Part shown: piece by piece, positions 57,501-64,000 of the stretch
Numbering within the stretch: the first letter of the stretch is position 1
Layout: each line of letters starts with the position of its first letter
Source: Gnetum montanum
Lineage: Eukaryota > Streptophyta > Gnetopsida > Gnetales > Gnetaceae
Assembly (NCBI GenBank): GCA_015680685.1
Contig: MNCI01002924.1
Location: 62,001 to 126,000, forward strand
Direction of reading: 5' to 3'
DNA: 64,000 bases
Notes under the pieces: generated by a model
The model's input: the letters and a program-made list of their open reading frames with translations, nothing else
What the model was told of the DNA's origin: nothing
Database searches by the model: none
Translations under genes and position numbers: made by a program

Positions 57501-58238
57501 GCCGACTCTTTCTTCGCTGCTACGCTAAATCTCCTTGCTTTCAAATAGCACAATTGCTCTACGCTCTGAATGTGGGCTTTGCGTTGTTATGGCGAAAATG
57601 ACAAGTTTACCGGGGGTAAACCCCTCTTTAAAGCCAAAATGGTGAAAAGAAACCTATTATTCTCTCTCCCCGATTAATGTGGGGTGTTCCGTACAGCGTA
57701 GCATGCCTGCCACGGCATAGCAGCACTATTTGCGTTAAGGTAGGTGGGCCCGATCAAAAGCTTTGACATGCTTCAAACTAGTCGTTTGGCTTCATAAAAA
57801 TAATATCTCGTTAGCGGTCTACAATTACCTTAAACTAGTAGCTTCGAACTTTTGCATCCTAGCGGTTCGCAAAGACCTTAAACTAGTAATCCTAACTCAA
57901 GTAGCTTCGATCTCGTTAGTAGTCCACAAAGACTTTAAACTAATACCTCGTTGTCTCGCTAGGATAGCCTGTTAGCGATTCCGCAAAGACCTTAAACTAA
58001 CACTTTTGACATAACCCATTGGCAGTCCAAAATGACATTAAACTAGCAATTTTGCATTTTACATCCAGGCGGTCCGCTACGACCTTAAATTGGCAAGTTG
58101 CAAATTCTATATCATAATTTGTAATTGTTTCAACCATTTGCATCTCAGTGCTACTTTGCAAATGTTCACTGGTCATAGTTACCACAAACAGGTATCCCTT
58201 GACTAGACATTTATCTCATTTTGACAGGTTCAGTGAGA
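57501..58238 (+). repeat. E0 antisense-gene/pol spacer with GACCTTAAACTAG repeats
   Basis: 57765-58095 holds about eight units with the core aagaccttaaactagta and a 25-35 bp variable part. It ends just before the pol start. The possible acceptor tttgacag is at 58220-58227. No gene. Confidence 0.85.
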
Positions 58239-61200
58239 ATGGAAATGCATCATGATCTCTCTTCACCTTTAGTTATAGTAGGTCCACACGACGAGCTTTC
58301 AAGACAACTGAACCTAGAGTTAATAGACTGGGAATCACCTGCAAATAGCACCATAGCATCCTTGGAAGCATCCCCAGACTGGCCAGAACATCTGGTCTAA
58401 GCTCTAGATTTAGAGGCCGGGGATGTAACCGAGGATCCTCTCATTGAAATGCCTGTGACCACATTCAAGGGGGAAGTAAGAACATTAAAACTTAGCTCCC
58501 TCCTAGATTCGCAGATGCACAAAGATGTAGCCAAAATTTTGCAAGATAACATTGAAGTCTTCGCGTGGTCATACAATGACATGTCGGGTTTAGATCTGAG
58601 GTTGATACAACACAACATTGTCTTAGACCCATGCATGAAAACAGTTAAGTAGAAGGCTCGCAAGGTGAAACCAGAGATTGCACTAGCCGTACGGGATGAA
58701 ATCACCAAGCTGTATCAGGCAGGTTTCATTCGGGTAGTTGATTTCTTGGAATGGGTGTCCAACATCTTTGTAGTTTCTAAGAAAATGGGAGGAATACGAA
58801 TCTGTATAGACTTTCGCAATCTGAACAAGGCAACGATCAAAGACAACTTCCCACTACCAAGTATTGATCAACTGATCAACACTATAGTTGGTCATGCTCT
58901 ATTGTCCTTTATGGATGGTTTCTCCAGCTACAACCAGATTTGCATCAACCCAGAGCATCAGTTAACAACAACCTTCATGAGCCGATGGGGTACCTTTTGT
59001 TATACTATGATGCCCTTTGGGCTTAAGAACATCGGAGCAACCTACTAGAGAGCCATGAATTACATCTTTAGCAACTACATCCTAGAGACGCTGAACGACT
59101 ATGTGGATGACATAGTGGTCAAATCTAAAGAGGCCACTGATCATCCCAACTATCTAGGTGTAGTCCTCAAACATTGCCAGATGCATGATTTATGCCTCAA
59201 CCCAAAGAAGTGTGTCTTCGGGGTGAGAACCGGACGCATGATAGGGTTTGTGGTATCGGAGGCTAGAATATGGGTGGACCCTGACAAAGTTAAGTCCATC
59301 GTTAATCTAGCACCTCCTACAAAACTTAAAAAATTGTGCGGGTTACAAGGTAGGATACAGTTCATCAGAAGGTTTATAGCAAAGTTGACTGACAAGTTAC
59401 ACCCCATGCAACATCTACTAAAGAAGGGGGTTAACTTCGAATGGATGACGCAATGCCAAAAAGCCTTTAATGATATGAAGAAAGAGCTTTTGCACCTCCC
59501 AACTGTTTACCCACCACAGAGGGATAAGCCTTTCTTCATCTATCTTGCCACCTTAGATGCGTCTATCACGGCACTGCTATGTCAAAGACGAGACGATGGT
59601 TCTAACATTCTAGTGTACTACTTAAGCTATGCACTGATAGCGTATGAGGAAAAATACAATGAGGTGGAGTGAAATTGCCTTACCCTGGTATTTGCATTAA
59701 AGAAATGGAGGCATTATCTATTCTGCAGCAAGATTAACATCGTTTGCAAGAGCAATGTACTCCAGGCTATCACAAACAATCTCTATGAAAGTAGCAGGAT
59801 AGCTTGGTGGAAGGTCATAACAGTGGAATTCGATTTGCATTATGTGAGCTAGTCGTTGACAAAGGGTCAAGCTATAGCAATGCAACTTACGACCTCACCC
59901 ATCGACGACCAAGCAATCATAGACCCCAAATTCCCTGATGAGCATGTTAGCACTATCAATGCTGTCCGGCCACATCTTGAGGCTACTTTGTATTTTGACG
60001 GTGCCTCGACCATGCGAGGGGGTAGTGTAGCTACTGTCATTACATTCCCCTCTAGGGAAATGCAACCTTTTGCTTATCGTTTTACATTCCTTTGTACAAA
60101 CAACATGGTGGAGTACGAAGGGTTACTCAGGGGTCTCCTAGCAGCCCAAGCATTGAACATTCAACACCTGGCGATTCACGGGGATTCAAAACTCGTTGCG
60201 AATCAAATCATTGAGGTCTACACCTATAAAGCTACGCACCTGTAGCCCTACTGTGACCTAGCAAAAAGTCTGCTTAAACAGTTTGCAACAACGGACGTTC
60301 AACACGTGGTGTGCAACGAAAACACCATAGCAGATGCCTTGGCCACCCTGGCATTAAATGTGCCACCACACCTATTCGTAAGTTTTCCAACTTCGATTAC
60401 CAAGTGTATGGAGCCTATCACTTAGGCAGGACACGTAGCCTTTGTTACCGCTGCAGATACCTAGGAGTGGTACTCCAACATTAAAGGCTACCTACAACAT
60501 GACGAGCCCCCAAGCGGATTGGCATCTACCCAGAGGGATGCGATTCGCAAGCATACTCGGCAATATGTGCTCATGGGAGACAATGCCCTATGCAAGCGTT
60601 CCTATGACGGGATATTGATGACATGCATAAATGAGGAGCAAGCGTAGAAGGTAATTAATGAAGTACACGAGGGACTGTGTGGTGGACGCATAACACCTAG
60701 GGCCATGGTTGCAAAAATCAGATGCCTAGGGTACTACTGGCCTCACATGGAGCGCGATTATCTAGCCAAAGTCAAGACTTGTGATACATGCCAAAGATAC
60801 GCAAATCTCATACACGTTTCACCTACAGAGTTACATCCAATTCAGATCACGTGGCCATTCCAACGATGGGGATTAGACATCATAGGATCTATCATGCCTA
60901 AGTATTTTGCAGGGCATAGCTTCATCATCACTGCTACCGAGTATTTTACAAAGTGGGTGGAGGCTATTCCCCTGAGAAAAACTACATCCCAGCAGGTTTG
61001 CCACTTCATCTTGGAGAACATCATGATAAGGTTTGGGCTTCCCATGACTATTGTGACCAACAACGGGCCATAGTTCAGTAGTGCAGAAACCAAAACCTTC
61101 TATAAAAATCTTGGCATCAGGCAATCGTTCTCCTTGCCTTACTACTTGTAGGCAAACGTGCAAGCAGAAGCTACGAACAAGCCCATCATCAACTTTCTCA

Positions 61201-61709
61201 AGAAAATGCTTAGCAACAGTAAGAGGCGATGGCATGAGCAAATCCTCTATGTGCTCTGGGCCTACAAAATGACATGTAGGACAGCAATGGGTAAGACACC
61301 TTATAGTCTTATTTATGGATTTGAAGCGGTTTTACCTCTTGAGTTGTAGGTACCATCACTTCGCATGATCCTGTCGAACATCATGAGTAAAGCCCAGAAC
61401 AACGAGTCGAGGACCGTTGACCTTGACTCCATAGAGGAAGAGCATGCATAGATACTTGGTCGCATAGAGCATTATCAAAACAAGCAGTGGCATAAACACC
61501 ATGCAAACTGTCATCAACGGTCAATACAAAAGGGAGACCTTGTTCTCAAGGCTGTCCGCGAGCATGTGAACAAATTCTCAGCAAACTGGGAAGGTCCATT
61601 CATGGTCACAAAAGCCTTTGGGAACGGGGCCTTCAAGCTGGCAGACATGGATGGCAACGAGTTTGCAAATTCTGTAAATCATTCATACATCAAGCCATAC
61701 TACATCTGA
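58239..61709 (+). pseudogene. E0 pol: RT, RNase H, archaeal-type RNase H, integrase
   Basis: It starts at ATG 58239 (MEMHHDLSSPLVIVGP). RT: FAWSYNDMSGLD near 58560, FMDGFSSYNQI near 58910, catalytic YVDD at 59100-59111. Gypsy RNase H at 59480-59850 (LDASITALLCQ, YYLSYAL). Archaeal-type RNase H at 59980-60240 (LYFDGAS, NNMVEYEGLLRGL, HGDSKLV). Integrase zinc region at 60665-60800 (HEGLCGGR, YYWP, CDTCQRYA) and DDE core: RWGLDIIG near 60870, VTNNGP near 61060 (Asp to Asn) and an altered Glu region. C-terminal NHSYIKPYYI and TGA at 61709. Stops at 58651, 59047, 59670, 60243, 61071 and others are mostly TAG for CAG. Confidence 0.92.
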
Positions 61710-61729
61710 TGCAGGTGCAAGGTATGCAA

Positions 61730-62190
61730 ACGTCTACTACGATGTAAAACTGGCAAAGGTAAGCGATCATCCGCTATGACGTAAAACTGGAAAAGCTCGT
61801 CTAGTACGATGTAAAACTGGCAAAGGCAGTCTGCTATGACTATAAACTAGCACAAATCATCTGCTACGATGTTAAACTGGAATAGAAAATTTGCTATGAC
61901 TATAAGCTGGCACAGACTATTTGCCATGATGTAAAACTAGCAAAGCACATTCGCTATGATGTTAAATTGGCATCGACGGTCCGCTATGACCTTAAACTGG
62001 CCTATCCACCATTCGCTATGATGTTAAATTGGCACTTGCGGTCTGCTGGGACCTTAAACTAGCACAACCACTGTCTGCTATGATGTTATACTAACACTAC
62101 CATCTACTAGGATCTTAAACTAGCACACCACGGTGTACTGAGACCTTAAACTAGCACATCAAATGGTCTACCAGGACCTTAAACTAGGTT
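61730..62190 (+). repeat. E0 3' spacer tandem repeats
   Basis: About 14 units of 28-40 bp. The first units read gctatgacgtaaaactggca; the later ones read ctgggaccttaaactagcac. One array therefore joins both forms of the motif seen separately in the other spacers. Confidence 0.88.
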
Positions 62191-63515
62191 CACGGCACGT
62201 CCCCAGCATGCATCACAACTCTACACAACAAGCGAGTGTGCACACCGCCAACACGGGGTGGGACATTGCAGTTCCCGAATGCAATTCCTGAATGTAGTTC
62301 ACGATGTTAAGAAAACACCCTCAGGAACATATGCAATGCCACTGCTCCTAGAATCTTGCTGATCCTCTGGAGATGTCTTATGATATCTTGTTGACTCTTC
62401 GGAGCTATCGCCATCACAGCTTATCGCCGTGGTAGTAGCTTCCCTGGTTAGTGCCTTCTGCTAGAGTTCTAGTAGTATTATGGCCCAGCCATAATATTGT
62501 TATCCTCCAGCCCCCTTCATCAGTTGAGCCCAAAAGATGTTTAGCTATTGGATGGCCCATCTCACGGCTGGATTGCATGATGTTTGCCTTTGGCAGGAAT
62601 TCCTGAGCACTCGCACCACCATAATTCCTAGCTGCCTCGATGCTGACCTCTCCACATGGATGTTGCCAGAACTATTGTTGGCCTTTCTAATTTGGATGTT
62701 GAATGGCTCAGCAACAACGTCCATTGTTCCAGTAGCGTTTAAAGCAAGCGAGATCCTTGCCTTCGTTTTGCATCATGGTTGTTTCTTCTCATTTGCTTTC
62801 TTTCGTGTTTCCAGGATGTGTATTGGAGAGGTGCATTTCGCCATGGAAGCAGGACACTACGTCGTTCCAAGGTGGTCATCTTGATTAGCTTAGCTACTTC
62901 GGAGTGCATATCCTACCCTCCCGTTTAAGCTCCTTTACATCGTTCCTTACACCCGCAACTCTCACTATCACCTCTTTTACGAATTTTTCTCATGCTTGTA
63001 AAGCCCTCCCATATGCCCAACTGTAAAGTCCATAATGTGCGTAACATAACTCGCCAAATGGGAAGCATCTGTAGGTAGGTTAAAGCCGCATGTGGATGTA
63101 ACACAACTCATCATGGGAAAGAAACACCTATCCTGTGACAAGGTTGTTTGCAAATGTAAATGGTAGAACAACAAAAGAAAAGCGTAAAAGAGCAAAAAAT
63201 CACGCAAAAAAAAGAAAGCATGCCTAAAATGAATGGCACAACAGCTATTTCATAGTAATCCTCTATAAGCATTCCGACGAGAGGTCAAAGGTCAGTAAAA
63301 GAAAAGATGACCACACAAAAAACTCCCTCACAAGCATTATGACAAGGGATCCTGCTAAGTTTCGTCTTTACCATTTTCTTGAACCTCCTTCCCCCTTCTT
63401 AACCTTTCCATTTTCCCTGCATAACCAATGCAGCACTCTTAAGAATAGTTGAGCAACGTCTTGGCAATTACTAAAAAGCGATGTTAGCATCTTGTCTTTC
63501 GCGGTGTTTCGTATT
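62191..63515 (+). other. E0 3' untranslated interior
   Basis: No recognisable gene. The open stretch 62537-62884 has no homologue in E1 or E2 that I could see. Near 63505 the motif ggtgtttcgtattctttg leads into the polypurine-tract hairpin, as in E1 and E2. Confidence 0.55.
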
Positions 63516-63564
63516 CTTTGTTGACGTCTCTTGGGTCCATCCTCCAGACGTTGACAAAGAGGGG
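63516..63564 (+). promoter_or_regulatory. E0 polypurine tract and hairpin
   Basis: CTTTGTTGACGTCT (63516-63529) pairs with AGACGTTGACAAAG (63546-63559) around a 16-nt loop. The second arm runs into the purine tract aaagagggg (63556-63564), 4 bp before the LTR. Confidence 0.72.
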
Positions 63565-63568
63565 CTAA

Positions 63569-64000
63569 TGAAACACCCTAAAATTTTGAGACTTCACTAG
63601 GGTCTTGGAATTCAGGCAAAGGATTTCCACAAGTGCAACGTCATGGTAGCTTGGCAAGGAATGAATGCTCCAAGTTTGGACTATCCAGTTCGGAAAATTT
63701 TCTACTTCTAGTGTTGATAGGCCTAATGGACTCTCCAACCTGCCCACCTGGACCATTCACTCAACTGACAGCCTGCTTAGAAACCATCTGTGGGGTTATT
63801 GGTGGTGCTTAGGCTGCACAAAATAGTTCAGAAAATGTTCTAGTGAAGAAGCTTGCTACACTACGCTACGCTATGTAGTGTAGCAGGCCTCGGAAGATAG
63901 TTGCTCAGGCAACCAAACTGTTGTAAAATAAGATGCTACACTATGCAGTGTAGCATAACGTAGCAAAGGGAAAACAGAAAGGGCCAGCTTACCTAGTAAA
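63569..64000 (+). repeat. E0 3' LTR, cut by window end
   Basis: The 432 bp present align with 12499-12944 of the 5' LTR, including the first two AGCGTAGC dyads. Differences are mainly transitions. Confidence 0.9.

Larger units (their letters stand above)
12499..64000 (+). mobile_element. E0: giant Tat/Ogre-type LTR retrotransposon, split by E1 and E2
   Basis: The 5' LTR starts at 12499 and the 3' LTR at 63569; both begin TGAAACACCCTAAAATTT and align over the 430 bp available. Between them, once E1 (17378-33704) and E2 (35223-53017) are removed, lie a tRNA-Asn primer site, gag, protease, spacer repeats, an antisense spliced gene, RT, two RNase H domains, integrase, 3' repeats and a polypurine tract. 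The reconstructed length is 18-19 kb, in the Ogre size range. E0 entered the leader of the 10784 element. Every coding part has stops, so it is not autonomous. The right end lies outside the window. Confidence 0.85.

Noticed and set aside
62537-62884. 115-residue open frame in the E0 3' interior
   Set aside because: No similarity to E1 or E2 at this place, no recognised domain, and a non-coding neighbourhood.

Overview
The window is a stack of nested LTR retrotransposons from a land plant with a large, repeat-rich nuclear genome. The signs are Ty3/gypsy elements of the Tat/Ogre type carrying two RNase H domains, plant-type GT-AG introns, an AACAATGGC start context and a primer-binding site that matches plant tRNA-Asn. 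No host gene outside a transposable element was recognised, and the species cannot be named from sequence alone.

Layout. 1-12498 holds older, strongly decayed gypsy material: a 30-bp minisatellite, pol fragments on the minus strand, a 1.1-kb head-to-head LTR palindrome (5556-6670), an LTR on the minus strand (6702-7590) with its polypurine tract, and a related LTR on the plus strand (10784-11664). From 12499 to the window end lies one giant element, E0 (plus strand; 5' LTR 12499-14286, 3' LTR from 63569 and cut by the window edge). E0 has been split twice by relatives on the minus strand. E1 (17378-33704) entered between gag and protease. E2 (35223-53017) entered the last exon of an antisense gene. 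Both insertions have near-perfect 5-bp target duplications. Removing them leaves E0 about 18-19 kb long.

All three giants share one plan, read in element orientation: LTR, tRNA-Asn primer site, gag-protease, spacer repeats, an antisense spliced gene, spacer repeats, RT / RNase H / archaeal-type RNase H / integrase, 3' spacer repeats, a hairpin at the polypurine tract, LTR. The antisense gene is the most interesting part. In E2 its exons can be joined in one frame from an AACAATGGC start. Exons 2-3 look like a plant FCP1/NIF-type HAD phosphatase domain that has lost its catalytic acids. A transposon-type domain, a charged linker, a conserved coiled-coil-like domain and an acidic tail follow. 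E0 keeps a homologous copy with the same exon order. E1 keeps only the 3' half, because one deletion removed RT and the 5' half of the antisense gene together.

All pol, gag and protease genes carry stops or frameshifts, many of them CAG/TGG to TAG changes expected from cytosine methylation. Five single N bases sit between duplicated flanks and look like unmerged contig ends; one run of 181 N lies in E1 gag-pro.
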